Both the position numbers and the translations under genes were made by a program. Source: Acidobacteriota bacterium (GTDB taxonomy: Bacteria > Acidobacteriota > Terriglobia > Bryobacterales > Bryobacteraceae). From it: a stretch of DNA of 64,000 nucleotides. Below the pieces are notes generated by a model. The model was given only the letters and a program-made list of their open reading frames with translations. It did not search any database and had not been told where the DNA came from. Where the stretch lies: assembly GCA_017307505.1 (NCBI GenBank), contig JAFKEE010000018.1, positions 184,737 through 248,736 on the forward strand. The letters run 5' to 3'. The first letter of the stretch is position 1, and each line of letters opens with the position of its first letter. This document shows, piece after piece, positions 54,949-63,985 of the stretch.

Positions 54949-55477
54949 GCTCGCCGTTTCCTCCGCGGAAGCGGCCCTACAGTTGCTGACGAAGGCGGGC
55001 TTCGCCGCCGCGCACGAGCGTGCGTTCGAAGCCAACATGCTGCTGGACACACCGGGCAGCGAACTGATGCACACGCGCCGGCTGCTGCGGCTGCGCGATT
55101 TTCGCGGCGAGACGATTCTTACATTCAAAGGGCCGCCGGAAGCTGGTCCGCACAAGACACGGCCTGAGGTGGAGACCCGTGTGGCGGATGCGAACGCGGC
55201 CCTGTCGATCCTGAACGGGCTTGGCTATGCGGTGTCGTTCCGTTATGAGAAATACCGCACAACCTTCTCGCGGCCCGGCGAGGCGGGCCATGCGGTGCTG
55301 GATGAGACGCCGATTGGTGTGTTTCTGGAGTTGGAGGGGGAAGCGGCCTGGATCGACAGCACTGCCAGGGAACTGGGCTTCACTCCCGGGCATTACATCC
55401 TTAGGAGCTATGGGAGCTTGTTCCGGGAGTACTGCGAACAGCACGGCTGGCACAGCCGGAACATGGTGTTTGCTTAG
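54899..55477 (+). CDS. CYTH-domain protein (class IV adenylyl cyclase / triphosphatase-like)
   Basis: A 192-residue triphosphate tunnel protein. The family's ExExK entry is ETEVKL (Glu13, Glu15, Lys17). Tunnel residues follow in RRLLRLRDFRGETILTFKGPP, RPEVETRV, SFRYEKYRTTF and LDETPIGVFLELEG. Such proteins make cAMP or hydrolyse thiamine or inorganic triphosphates; the specificity is unknown here. Only the ATG at 54899 gives the complete motif, so the 50-base overlap with the SPFH gene seems real, although the GAAGGGG stretch sits very close to the start. Confidence 0.85.
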   Translation: MLQSQPGQPLPRETEVKLAVSSAEAALQLLTKAGFAAAHERAFEANMLLDTPGSELMHTRRLLRLRDFRGETILTFKGPPEAGPHKTRPEVETRVADANAALSILNGLGYAVSFRYEKYRTTFSRPGEAGHAVLDETPIGVFLELEGEAAWIDSTARELGFTPGHYILRSYGSLFREYCEQHGWHSRNMVFA

Positions 55478-55484
55478 GCCGGGG

Positions 55485-55970
55485 TCAGGTGCGGCTGGCG
55501 AGGATTGACTGCAGTTCTTTTTCCGGCGCCGAGAACATGCCGCGGAACGGGGCCCATTTCGGCATGTAGTAAACGAGGGAACCGAAGGGCGTGGGCTGGT
55601 TGAAGCGGATGCGCACGAGCCGACCCCGGTACCACCAGACGGATTCCACGGCTTCGACCTGCTGGAATGGGATGGCTGCCTTCTTCCAGTAGTTGGCGAC
55701 GAGCAGGTAGCGGCCCTGGTAGCCCACCAATTGCAGATGAACCGAGAACCAGGAGAGCAGGACCGTGGCGACGGCGGCGAAGCCCGTGACGAAATAGAAG
55801 TCGCGCCCGAGGGCGATGCTGCCCGTCGTTGTGAGGATCCAGGCGGGCATGCCAATCGCGAAGCAGAGCCAGAGGGCGGGGACGATTACTTTATTGAGGA
55901 AGGTAAGAATCGGTCCCGAAAGCCAGGTGGCGGATTCGGTGTCGCCGGCGCAGTCAGACTGACTTTGCAT
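55485..55970 (-). CDS. Small membrane protein of unknown function
   Basis: A 161-residue protein with two close membrane segments (FLNKVIVPALWLCFAIGMPAWILTTTGSIAL, then FVTGFAAVATVLLSWFSVHL) followed by a soluble beta-rich domain: LVGYQGRYLLVANYWKKAAIPFQQVEAVESVWWYRGRLVRIRF. The soluble part resembles small PH-like domains, but I cannot confirm it. I chose the ATG at 55970; the frame stays open upstream into a region without membrane or conserved character. It is convergent with the CYTH gene and divergent from the DNA polymerase gene. Confidence 0.7.
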   Translation of the reverse strand: MQSQSDCAGDTESATWLSGPILTFLNKVIVPALWLCFAIGMPAWILTTTGSIALGRDFYFVTGFAAVATVLLSWFSVHLQLVGYQGRYLLVANYWKKAAIPFQQVEAVESVWWYRGRLVRIRFNQPTPFGSLVYYMPKWAPFRGMFSAPEKELQSILASRT

Positions 55971-56083
55971 GGCGCTATCGTAGCAGCGCGTGGGCAGGCG
56001 GCCAATGGGTCGAGGTGGAATGCGGCGGCAGGTAGAATGAAGCTGACGGCGGGGTTGGGCGTGCGGCGGGATGTTTGAATTCC

Positions 56084-58471
56084 ATGCAAAGTGATTCGCC
56101 ACAGCAGTGCGAGAATTCCGGCCCATCGCAGGACGAGTGGCTGTGGGGCTGGGATCCGGCTCCAGGCATCGTGTCGGTGTGGGCTGAGAACGACGGCTGG
56201 GCGGTGGTTTGGCGGCGTCTGCCGGAGACGGGCGAGTTAGTGCGGGAGCGAGAGCGATTCCGACCGTGGCTGCTGCTGGACCGGTTGGATGACCTGCTGC
56301 ACTTGGGCGATCAACTGGCGCCCGAAGACGAGCCGGGTGCGCTGGTGGCGTACCGCGCGCTGGATGGGCCGGGCGAGCTGCGATTCCTGGTATCGGCTGA
56401 GGATGGACGAACGCTGTCATCGGCGCTGCTGCACGGCGCGTCGGAGCGGCTGGGGAAGCGCGTCGGCCACTTGCGGGACCTGGGCCAGGATACGGTGCTG
56501 TCGCTGCCTCCCGAGGAGCAGTATCTCGTGTCCACCGGGCGGACGTATTTCCGCGACCTGCCGTTCGACAAGCTGCGGCGGATGCAGTTCGATCTCGAGA
56601 CGACGGGATTGTCCCCGGAGAGCAGCCGGGTGTTCATGATCTCGGTGCGGGCACCGTCCGGGGCGACGCAGGTGCTGGAGGCTCGGGACGACAGCGATGA
56701 GGCGGAAGCGGAGCTGATCCGGCAACTGGTGGCAGTGGTGCAGGCGGCGGATCCGGATGTGATCGAGAACCACAATCTGCACGGGTTCGATCTGCCGTTC
56801 CTGGATGTGCGGGCCGAGCGGTTGGGCGTGGTGCTGGCCCTGGGCCGGGTGGGGTCGGGCGGGTTGCGGCAGCGGGCGGCGCGGCGTGGGATCGCGAGTG
56901 AAGGGGATGCGCGGCGGAAGGTCCGTTTCATCGCTCCGGGCCGGGAGTTGATCGATACTTTGGACGCTGTGCTGCGCTACGACTTTGCGACGCGCGAACT
57001 GCCGGAGCACGGGCTGAAAGCGGTGGCCCGGCATCTGGGCATTGCCAAAGAGGATCGCGAGTACATTCCCGGCGACCGGATCTATGAGGTGTATAAGAGC
57101 GATCCGGAGCGGGTGCGGCGCTATGCGACTTCCGATGTGGAGGAGGTGGCGGAGGTGGCGCGGCTGCTCGGCGGGGCGGCGTTCGCGCTGGCGACGATGG
57201 CTCCGCGGCGGTATGAGCGCCTGGCGGATGCGGGCGCGGCCACGGGTGTACTGGATCCGCTGCTGGTGCGGGCTTACCTGCGGGCAGGCATGGCCCTGCC
57301 GGCTCACCAGCCGGGGGATGGGACTCCGCACCAGGGGGCGGCGCTGCATCTGTTCGCCAGCGGCGTGGCGCGCCGCATTGTGAAGGCGGATGTGGCGAGC
57401 CTGTATCCGTCGTTGATGCGGGCGTTCCGGATCGGGCCGAAGCGCGATCACCTGGGCGCACTGCTGGCGATTGTCGACCGGCTGGTGGAGCGAAGGCTGG
57501 CGGCGAAAGCGGCTGCAAAGGCAGCGGCGCCGGGCTCGGCCGAGCGATATACGCAGGAAGCTCTGTCGGCGGCAATGAAGCTGGTGGTGAATACGGCATA
57601 TGGCTACATGGCGGCGGGCGGGACCTTGACGCGATTCGCCGATGTTCATGCAGCCAACGAGGTGACCCGACGCGGCCGGGCGACGCTGGACCTGATGTGC
57701 CGGGAACTGGCGGCGCGCGGCGTGACGCTGCTGGAAGCGGATACGGATGGGGTGTACTTTGCCGTGCCGGAGAGCTGGACCGAAGCGGACGAGCGGCGGG
57801 CGGTGGATGAAGTCGCGGCGCTGTTGCCGCCGCTGGTCCACCTGGAATTCGAGGGACGCTACGCGGCGATGCTGTCGCATGAGCCGAAGAATTACGCGCT
57901 GCTGACGTATGAAGGAAAGCTGCTGCTGAAGGGCGTAGCGTTCCGGTCGAGCCGGGCGGAGCCGTATGGGGAGACGTTTCTGCGGCGTGCGATTGAGCGG
58001 CTGCTGGCGGGCGATATTCCGGGGGTCCGGGATGTGTACCTGGCGACGTTGGATGCGCTGCGGGCGCGGGAGTTGCCGACGTACGAAGTGTCCTCCTTCG
58101 TGCGCCTGACAAAGTCGCCAGCCAAGTATCTGGAGACGCGCGACAGCCGTCGGGAACTGGCCTACGAAGCCATGCTGGCGAGCGGGCGGACGACGTGGAG
58201 CGCGGGCGACAAGGTGCGGGTGTATCGCTCGAAGGGTGGCTCCGGCGGAGTGGTGGAGTCGCCGGAGCATGCAGCCTATGCGGTGAACGGGCCGGACCGC
58301 CGGGATTACGACGTGGATCACTATGCCCGGCTGCTGCGCGACACGTTTGCCTCGCGGCTGGCGCGGGCGTTCAGTCCGGCCGACTATGCCGCGGTGTTCG
58401 CGGATCCCGGGCAATTGTCCCTGTTCGCGCCGTCGCTGGACACAATCCACAGTGTGCTGAACAGGCAATAG
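56084..58471 (+). CDS. Family B DNA polymerase (Pol II-like) with intact proofreading motifs
   Basis: A 795-residue DNA polymerase. The N-terminal domain is followed by a 3'-5' exonuclease with motif I FDLETTG (Asp170, Glu172), motif II NHNLHGFDLPFL (Asp236) and motif III YATSDVEE (Asp351). The polymerase part has motif A VKADVASLYPSLM (Asp436), motif B KLVVNTAYGYM (Lys499, Asn503, Tyr506) and motif C EADTDGVYF (Asp553, Asp555). All residues needed for synthesis and proofreading are present. Family B enzymes in bacteria usually act in repair and translesion replication restart. I chose the ATG at 56084; a TTG three codons earlier is the alternative. No repair gene is adjacent. Confidence 0.9.
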   Translation: MQSDSPQQCENSGPSQDEWLWGWDPAPGIVSVWAENDGWAVVWRRLPETGELVRERERFRPWLLLDRLDDLLHLGDQLAPEDEPGALVAYRALDGPGELRFLVSAEDGRTLSSALLHGASERLGKRVGHLRDLGQDTVLSLPPEEQYLVSTGRTYFRDLPFDKLRRMQFDLETTGLSPESSRVFMISVRAPSGATQVLEARDDSDEAEAELIRQLVAVVQAADPDVIENHNLHGFDLPFLDVRAERLGVVLALGRVGSGGLRQRAARRGIASEGDARRKVRFIAPGRELIDTLDAVLRYDFATRELPEHGLKAVARHLGIAKEDREYIPGDRIYEVYKSDPERVRRYATSDVEEVAEVARLLGGAAFALATMAPRRYERLADAGAATGVLDPLLVRAYLRAGMALPAHQPGDGTPHQGAALHLFASGVARRIVKADVASLYPSLMRAFRIGPKRDHLGALLAIVDRLVERRLAAKAAAKAAAPGSAERYTQEALSAAMKLVVNTAYGYMAAGGTLTRFADVHAANEVTRRGRATLDLMCRELAARGVTLLEADTDGVYFAVPESWTEADERRAVDEVAALLPPLVHLEFEGRYAAMLSHEPKNYALLTYEGKLLLKGVAFRSSRAEPYGETFLRRAIERLLAGDIPGVRDVYLATLDALRARELPTYEVSSFVRLTKSPAKYLETRDSRRELAYEAMLASGRTTWSAGDKVRVYRSKGGSGGVVESPEHAAYAVNGPDRRDYDVDHYARLLRDTFASRLARAFSPADYAAVFADPGQLSLFAPSLDTIHSVLNRQ

Positions 58472-58474
58472 CGC

Positions 58475-59731
58475 TCAGGCGTGCGAGTGCGACAGGTAGT
58501 GCTGGCGCAGCAGGTCCTTGCCGTAGTCGTTGCCATTAGGGGTCCTAACCACGCAGTGGATGTGCTGGCGCGTGGGCATGCTCGGGTCCTTGGCGAATTT
58601 GCGCAGGTTCGCGGGCTGCTGGTGATCGAATTCGATGAGGATCACCGGGCTGTGGATTCGGTAGTAGTAGACCGAGGAATCGTCCGAGCCGCCGATCCAC
58701 GCGAAAGAGGTGCGCTCGATATGCTTCTTCACCTCGTCCATGCGGACCTTGGCGTGGCCTTCGTCCATGTTGCCGACATAGAGATCGACCAGGTCGAGCA
58801 ACTGCCTGCGCTGGGGTTGGGTGAATGAGGCGGCGCGGGTTCCGGCATAGTCGAGGACGATGTTGTCCCGGAAGGCTTCGGTCAGGTTGTAATTCTTCGT
58901 TTTCTCGGGATTGAGGACGGCCTTGGCCTGCTGGGCCTTGTCGAGATGCCGCAGCATCTCCAGGCCGCGGCTCTGTTCGTCCTGCAGGATCGAGATGCCT
59001 TTGTATTTGCCGGAGGTGGCGGTGACTGGTTCCGAGCCGGCGAAGAAGGGCGTCATCACGACCTGATCACCGAGGACGAAGTAGTTGATGATGATGTGGT
59101 GGCCGTCGAGCTGGAAGCCCCAGGGTTCGGTGGCTGAGGGCTTCCCCATGACGGTGATGTGGTAGCGCCATTCGCCCAGGAACTCGTGGTCGTTGCTGAG
59201 TTCGGCCAGGGTCTCGTTGAGGCGCATGATGTCGCGGGTGAGCTTGAGGCCGCGGGCGCTGAGCGCGGTTTCCAGCACTCCAAACGCGGCGTCACGCTGG
59301 GTGCCAGACATCTCCTGGAAGCTCACGCCCTGCCGCACGTAGAAGTGCTGGTTCATCCACTTGCGCCACTCGGGGTCGTCCACAGGGAACATGGTGCGAG
59401 CGCGCTGCTCGTTGGTGAGGCTTGCCAGGAAGCGCTCAACGGCCGTGCGGACGGGGGCGGTGGAGACACCGGTGGACTGCAGATTGAAGAGCCCGGGTTC
59501 GATGGTGCCGTTGGCTGTGATGCCTTTGAACGGGTCCGCGAGTCCCTTGCTCTCAGCCTCGGCGGACCTGCGGCGGAAGGCCTCCGCCATCTCCGACGCG
59601 TTCTGAGGGAAGGCATTCGGAGCGAGAATCGCGCCCGGGATCAGGGTGGAGAACAGCAGGCGGCGCGACAGGCGCGGCGGATGGTGGTGATGGGGCGCGT
59701 GCTTCTTTGACGGAGGGTGAGGCGTTTTCAT
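58475..59731 (-). CDS. DUF3500 exported protein
   Basis: A 418-residue protein with a His/Pro-rich start and an export signal (SRRLLFSTLIPGAILAPNAFPQN, with a weak twin-Arg feature). The rest matches DUF3500: residues 85-130 RTAVERFLASLTNEQRARTMFPVDDPEWRKWMNQHFYVRQGVSFQEMS, then GKPSATEPWGFQLDGHHIIINYFVLGDQVVMTPFFAGSEP near 205, and toward the end FAWIGGSDDSSVYYYRIHSPVILIEFDHQQP. The HHIIINY and IEFDHQ stretches hold several His residues that may bind metal. The biochemical role is not known. It is convergent with the polymerase gene (stops four bases apart). Confidence 0.85.
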   Translation of the reverse strand: MKTPHPPSKKHAPHHHHPPRLSRRLLFSTLIPGAILAPNAFPQNASEMAEAFRRRSAEAESKGLADPFKGITANGTIEPGLFNLQSTGVSTAPVRTAVERFLASLTNEQRARTMFPVDDPEWRKWMNQHFYVRQGVSFQEMSGTQRDAAFGVLETALSARGLKLTRDIMRLNETLAELSNDHEFLGEWRYHITVMGKPSATEPWGFQLDGHHIIINYFVLGDQVVMTPFFAGSEPVTATSGKYKGISILQDEQSRGLEMLRHLDKAQQAKAVLNPEKTKNYNLTEAFRDNIVLDYAGTRAASFTQPQRRQLLDLVDLYVGNMDEGHAKVRMDEVKKHIERTSFAWIGGSDDSSVYYYRIHSPVILIEFDHQQPANLRKFAKDPSMPTRQHIHCVVRTPNGNDYGKDLLRQHYLSHSHA

Positions 59732-59809
59732 ACTGGATCCCAGGTGTGGGTCAGTATACAGCGGATGGCCTCGATTGCAGCCGCAAATACTGGAAGATAG
59801 CGCGGCGCG

Positions 59810-62800
59810 CTAGTACACGATCTTCATGGAAACCTGAATCTGGCGGGAGGAGCCGGCGGTCCGGCTGATGACTCCGAAGCCGGGGCCCAGCACCAGGTTG
59901 GAGGGCAGGCTGAAGTTGGTGATGTTGAAGGCGTTGAAGACCTCGAAGCGGAGCTGAAGGGCGATGCGCTCGGCGTTGCCTCGGGGGCCGATGGGGGTGT
60001 TCTTGATCAGCGAAAAGTCGAAGTTGTGGAAGGCGGGTCCGCGGAAGGTGTTGCGGCCCAGTGTGCCGAAGCGCCCCTGGTTGGGGCCTGTGCCGCCGGG
60101 CACGTTGATGGGGAGGGAGAAGTAGGAGCTGTTCTTCTCGCCGAGGCCGAAGTAGTCCTCCTTGACGGGGCGGTTGGTGGAGAGGATGGGTTTGCCTACG
60201 GCGTCGGGACGGTCGGCGTTGTTGGAACCTACGCCGGTCTGCTGAATGCCGGAGTAGACGCTGAACGGCGCGCCGCTCATGTGACTGGTCATGCCGAGGA
60301 ACTGCCAGCCGCTGGTAGCGCGGCGGGGCAGGGCAGGCAGCAGGCGGTTGAGCGGGAGTTCCTGGATGGCGCTGAGGGTGAAGGCGTGGGCGATATCGAA
60401 GGTGGAGGGACCCTTTTCGGCGGCGCGGTCACGGGGGTTCTGCGGAGAGGTCTGAAGCTGCGTGCCGGACGCCCCCCCGAGGAAGCCACCGAGCACGGCG
60501 CTGGTGTCGTCGATGGATTTGCTGTAGGTGTAACTGGCCTGGAAGCCGAGACCCGCTCGCAGAGATGTCTTGGAAGCGCCGGCCTGCATGGAATGGTAAG
60601 TGGAATGGGAGTGGCTGCTCACCGCCCAGACCGGGCCAAAGCCACCCTGCGCGCGGCCTTGCGCATCGAACAGGGTGAAGGGGGCGAAGCCGGGTTCAGC
60701 GCCGGGGTAGCCATTGGGACTTTCGATGCAACCCAGGCGGATGCCGGTGGTGGCTACATAGCTCAGGTTGGCGGCGATGTCACCGATGCGGCGTTCCAGA
60801 CCAGCGGTCCAGGCGCCGATGTAGCCGTTGCGGAAATCGGGCGACATGGACTGGACGCTGAGCGCACGGACCTGGCCGTCCGAGCTTAGTGCCGCCAGAT
60901 CACGCTCGTAGCGCAGGACATCCATCTCCGTATTGGGCGCGACATCGGTGGAGCGGCCTGTCGCGTAGATCTTCTGTCCGGAGATCGAGTAGGCGTCGGG
61001 CAGACGGACGCTGGTGACGGCGTTCTGGAAGGGGAGCGGCCGACCGGGTTCGGCGGTGGCATAGGGCGTCACCACGATGGGCAGGTTGGCTGTCACCATA
61101 TTCAACTGCCAGAGATTCATGAGTTGCGAAGTGATGGAACCGCCGGCGCGGAATACGGTCTTGGAGTCGAGATTCCAGTCGAGTGCGAGGCGCGGGCCCC
61201 AACCCGTCCAGTCGATGGGATAGTAGGGCTCGGGCCGGACCACAAAGCGTCCGCGGGCGCCGAGATTCATGGAGTGGATTTTGACGCCGGCCGCATTCTC
61301 CGTGATGAAGCCATTCACCTGTTGCTTGCCTTCAGTGACGGTGGAGTTCACCTCGTAACGCAGACCATAGCTGAGCGCGAGGCGGCTGGAGATCGTCCAG
61401 CGGTCCTGCAGAAACACGTTGTAGGCTTGCCGGTGAATCGCCGCGACCCCCATGTTTCGACCCTGGCCAAAGAGCGGCGGCGCGGCGCTGATGGTGTAGG
61501 AGAACGGGGTGGCCGTGAGGAATCCGGTGAGCGAATCGGGCAGCGGGTCACCCGGCTGGATGTCGTGCGAGCCGCTTCTCGAGCGGATGGCGTAAGGGGC
61601 GTAGGCGGTTCCGCCTCCGAACATGTAGGTTCCATTGGGCGAAACGCCGAAGACCGTCGTGTCGCGGTTGACGCGGATCTCTCCGCCGGCCTTCCAGGCA
61701 TGTTTGCCGCGCGTCCAGGCAACATTCTGGCGGAACTGAAAGAGGTTGCCGTAGGAGCCGATGGTGGAGCCGGCGGCTGAGTTGAAACCTTCATAGAGTC
61801 CGTCGCCGAAGGAGAGCGCCGGCTGGGTGCTGTTCGAGGTGGGGAAGTTCGGTGTCGACCGCACGAAGCCCAGGTAGGTCTCGAGGATGAGGTGCGGCGA
61901 GTGGGTACGGATATACGAGATGCCCGCGTTTCTCTGGTGATCGAAGAAGCGGATTCCGAAGGAGGGATCGATGGCGAGTTGGCCGGGATTGGTTTGGGGG
62001 CCGTCGACGTTATTCAGGTTGAAGCGTCCGAAGAGTTGCCCCTTGTCCGAGAGCTTGTGATCGAGCCGGATGGAGAACTGGTCTGTCACGGTGCGGACTT
62101 TGGAGGAAGTGGCATAAGTGCGCGCGCCGTAGGGGCCTTGGGGATCGTTCGGGAGCGGGTATCGGGCCAACACCTTGGCGATCTGCGGGTCCACCGGAAT
62201 GAATAGAGTGTCACCGGGAAAGGCTGTCGTGTTGAGGCCGTTGCGCTCGTCCGGCGTGGGTACGGGCAAGACCTGGGTAGTGCCCAACACCTGCCGGAAG
62301 CCCTGGTACTGGCCGAAGTAGTAGGTCCGGTTGCGGCCGTTGTAGAGGCCGGGAATGACGAGAGGACCTCCGTTGGTGAAGCCGAACTCATTGCGGACGA
62401 AGGGCGGAATGCGGCCGGGTTGGGCAATGCTCCGGCGGTCGAAGAAGTTGCGGGCGTCCAGCACCGCGTTGCGCAGGAACTCGAAGATGCTGCCATGCAG
62501 GTCGTTGGTGCCGGACTTGGAGACAACTTCGGTGTAGCCCGCGGCGCCATGCCCAATCTCGGCCGGCATCACACCGGCGCTGGACTTGATCTCCTGAATG
62601 GCGTCGACGTTGAAGTTGGAGAAGGTCGCGCCGCCCATCTCGGGATCCGTGGTGTCGATGCCGTCCATGGCGAAGACGGTGGCGCTGCCGCGCTGACCAT
62701 TGACGGTGAACTGCTGTGTGAAGTTCGCGGCGCCGTTGGTGTCAGTCTGCGTACCGGCGGCCAGCAGCAGCAACTGGCTGAAGTCGCGCTTGTTCAGAGG

Positions 62801-63001
62801 GAGAGCGGAGACCTGCTTGTCGGAGAGTTGCTCGCCGCCCGCAGCGATGGGTTCCTGGGCTGCTTTCTTCGCCTCTGCCGGCGGCTTGTCCAATTTGGGT
62901 TGATCCTGCGCAAAGGCAGTTGAGGCCAGCAAAAGGGCCGCCAGAAGGGCGAGCGAGCGCCTAGCAGATCCATACTCCGTGCCTGCATGGCGACGGGCCA
63001 T
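59810..63001 (-). CDS. TonB-dependent receptor (Oar-like) without the usual N-terminal regulatory domain
   Basis: A 1063-residue outer-membrane receptor. The signal peptide is in SLALLAALLLASTAFAQ. The plug domain begins at about residue 60 (SDKQVSALPLNKRDFSQLLLLAAGTQTD) and continues to FAMDGIDTTDPEMGG and IQEIKSSAGVMPAEIGHGAAGYTEVVSKSGTNDLHGSIFEFLRN. A long beta-barrel follows and ends with QIQVSMKIVY. Most acidobacterial relatives have a carboxypeptidase regulatory-like domain before the plug; here only about 30 linker residues remain. GGAAGAG precedes the ATG at 63001; a longer start at 63067 is possible. The transported substrate is unknown. Confidence 0.9.
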   Translation of the reverse strand: MARRHAGTEYGSARRSLALLAALLLASTAFAQDQPKLDKPPAEAKKAAQEPIAAGGEQLSDKQVSALPLNKRDFSQLLLLAAGTQTDTNGAANFTQQFTVNGQRGSATVFAMDGIDTTDPEMGGATFSNFNVDAIQEIKSSAGVMPAEIGHGAAGYTEVVSKSGTNDLHGSIFEFLRNAVLDARNFFDRRSIAQPGRIPPFVRNEFGFTNGGPLVIPGLYNGRNRTYYFGQYQGFRQVLGTTQVLPVPTPDERNGLNTTAFPGDTLFIPVDPQIAKVLARYPLPNDPQGPYGARTYATSSKVRTVTDQFSIRLDHKLSDKGQLFGRFNLNNVDGPQTNPGQLAIDPSFGIRFFDHQRNAGISYIRTHSPHLILETYLGFVRSTPNFPTSNSTQPALSFGDGLYEGFNSAAGSTIGSYGNLFQFRQNVAWTRGKHAWKAGGEIRVNRDTTVFGVSPNGTYMFGGGTAYAPYAIRSRSGSHDIQPGDPLPDSLTGFLTATPFSYTISAAPPLFGQGRNMGVAAIHRQAYNVFLQDRWTISSRLALSYGLRYEVNSTVTEGKQQVNGFITENAAGVKIHSMNLGARGRFVVRPEPYYPIDWTGWGPRLALDWNLDSKTVFRAGGSITSQLMNLWQLNMVTANLPIVVTPYATAEPGRPLPFQNAVTSVRLPDAYSISGQKIYATGRSTDVAPNTEMDVLRYERDLAALSSDGQVRALSVQSMSPDFRNGYIGAWTAGLERRIGDIAANLSYVATTGIRLGCIESPNGYPGAEPGFAPFTLFDAQGRAQGGFGPVWAVSSHSHSTYHSMQAGASKTSLRAGLGFQASYTYSKSIDDTSAVLGGFLGGASGTQLQTSPQNPRDRAAEKGPSTFDIAHAFTLSAIQELPLNRLLPALPRRATSGWQFLGMTSHMSGAPFSVYSGIQQTGVGSNNADRPDAVGKPILSTNRPVKEDYFGLGEKNSSYFSLPINVPGGTGPNQGRFGTLGRNTFRGPAFHNFDFSLIKNTPIGPRGNAERIALQLRFEVFNAFNITNFSLPSNLVLGPGFGVISRTAGSSRQIQVSMKIVY

Positions 63002-63129
63002 TCTCTTCCGGTCGGAGGAGGAGACGTGCACAAACACTGCGAGTACAGAGGAGGACCGGATCTGCATGACTCATTCTTTCGCGAACACGCCGATTTGGCA
63101 ATTCGAAGGGGCCCGCGCCGGATGGGAAA

Positions 63130-63933
63130 CTATGGCATCGCCCCGGCCAGGGTGCGCAGGATGGCCGCGGAGTCTTCATCGGCCGGGAAGAAGCTCTCGA
63201 TGGCGAGCTCAGAGAGTGTGATGTCCAGAGGGGTTCCAAAGACCATCGTGGTGCTGATCAGGGAGACGAGCCCGCCGGGCGTCTCAAGTTGCAACGGAAC
63301 GGCTACGCCGGAATACTGCTCGTTCGCGGGCATGCGGCGAGGGGGGCCCTCGGGCAGTGGGTAATTGCTGAGCTCCTTGTAAAGCGCCATCAGGATCTCG
63401 TCGGCGGTGGCATCGATCTGCTGCAGGAGCCGGTGCAGGATGTGTGCCTTCCATTCCGCGGCATTCCCGATGCGCGGCGCGAGACCGGCCGGGTGCAGGC
63501 TCAGCCGCAGGACATTCACCGGCGGTTGTAGCAGGGATGGATCGATCCCTTCGAGCAACGGGGCGACGGCCCGGTTCGCGGCCTTCAGCGTCCAGTGGCG
63601 ATCGACGGCCAGGGCGGGATAGGGCTCGTGGCCGTTGAGCACCAGTTCGACCGCCTTGAGACCGGCGGCAAGAGCCGGGTCATTGAGACTTCGCTCTGGA
63701 TAGACAGAGGCAAAACCGCCGGCAGCCAGGAGAGTGTTCTTCTCCCTGGATGGGATCCTCAGATGATCGGCAAGCTGCAGAATCATGCCGCGGCTGGGTT
63801 GCGAACGGCCGGTCTCAATGAAGCTCAGGTGCCGGCTGGAGATCTCTGCTTCGCAAGCCAGGTCGAGCTGGCTCATGCGGCGGCGCTGACGCCATTCCCG
63901 GAGTAATGCGCCCACGTGGGCTGTGTGCTCCAT
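63130..63933 (-). CDS. XRE-family regulator with MmyB-like ligand domain
   Basis: A 267-residue regulator. Residues 10-65 are a helix-turn-helix of the XRE type (LLREWRQRRRMSQLDLACEAEISSRHLSFIETGRSQPSRGMILQLADHL). The rest matches the MmyB-like ligand-binding domain that follows such N-termini in many bacteria: YPALAVDRHWTLKAANRAVAPLLEGI and NVLRLSLHPAGLAPRIGNAAEWKAHILHRLLQQ, then PLQLETPGGLVSLISTTMVFGTPLDITLSELAIESFFPAD. Proteins of this group often control a divergent oxidoreductase gene, which would lie beyond the window edge. A palindrome lies 36 bases upstream of its ATG. Confidence 0.9.
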   Translation of the reverse strand: MEHTAHVGALLREWRQRRRMSQLDLACEAEISSRHLSFIETGRSQPSRGMILQLADHLRIPSREKNTLLAAGGFASVYPERSLNDPALAAGLKAVELVLNGHEPYPALAVDRHWTLKAANRAVAPLLEGIDPSLLQPPVNVLRLSLHPAGLAPRIGNAAEWKAHILHRLLQQIDATADEILMALYKELSNYPLPEGPPRRMPANEQYSGVAVPLQLETPGGLVSLISTTMVFGTPLDITLSELAIESFFPADEDSAAILRTLAGAMP

Positions 63934-63968
63934 AGGCCCAAGATAGCGAACGGCGCGGTCCCGGCTCC

Positions 63969-63985
63969 ATTACCTGTGAGGTAAT
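63969..63985. promoter_or_regulatory. Probable operator of the XRE/MmyB-like regulator
   Basis: ATTACCT and AGGTAAT are perfect 7-base arms around a 3-base spacer (GTG). The site lies 36 bases upstream of the regulator's start and would also face a divergent gene past position 64000. I recall similar TTACCT-n3-AGGTAA sites for this regulator group, but cannot verify it here. Confidence 0.6.
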
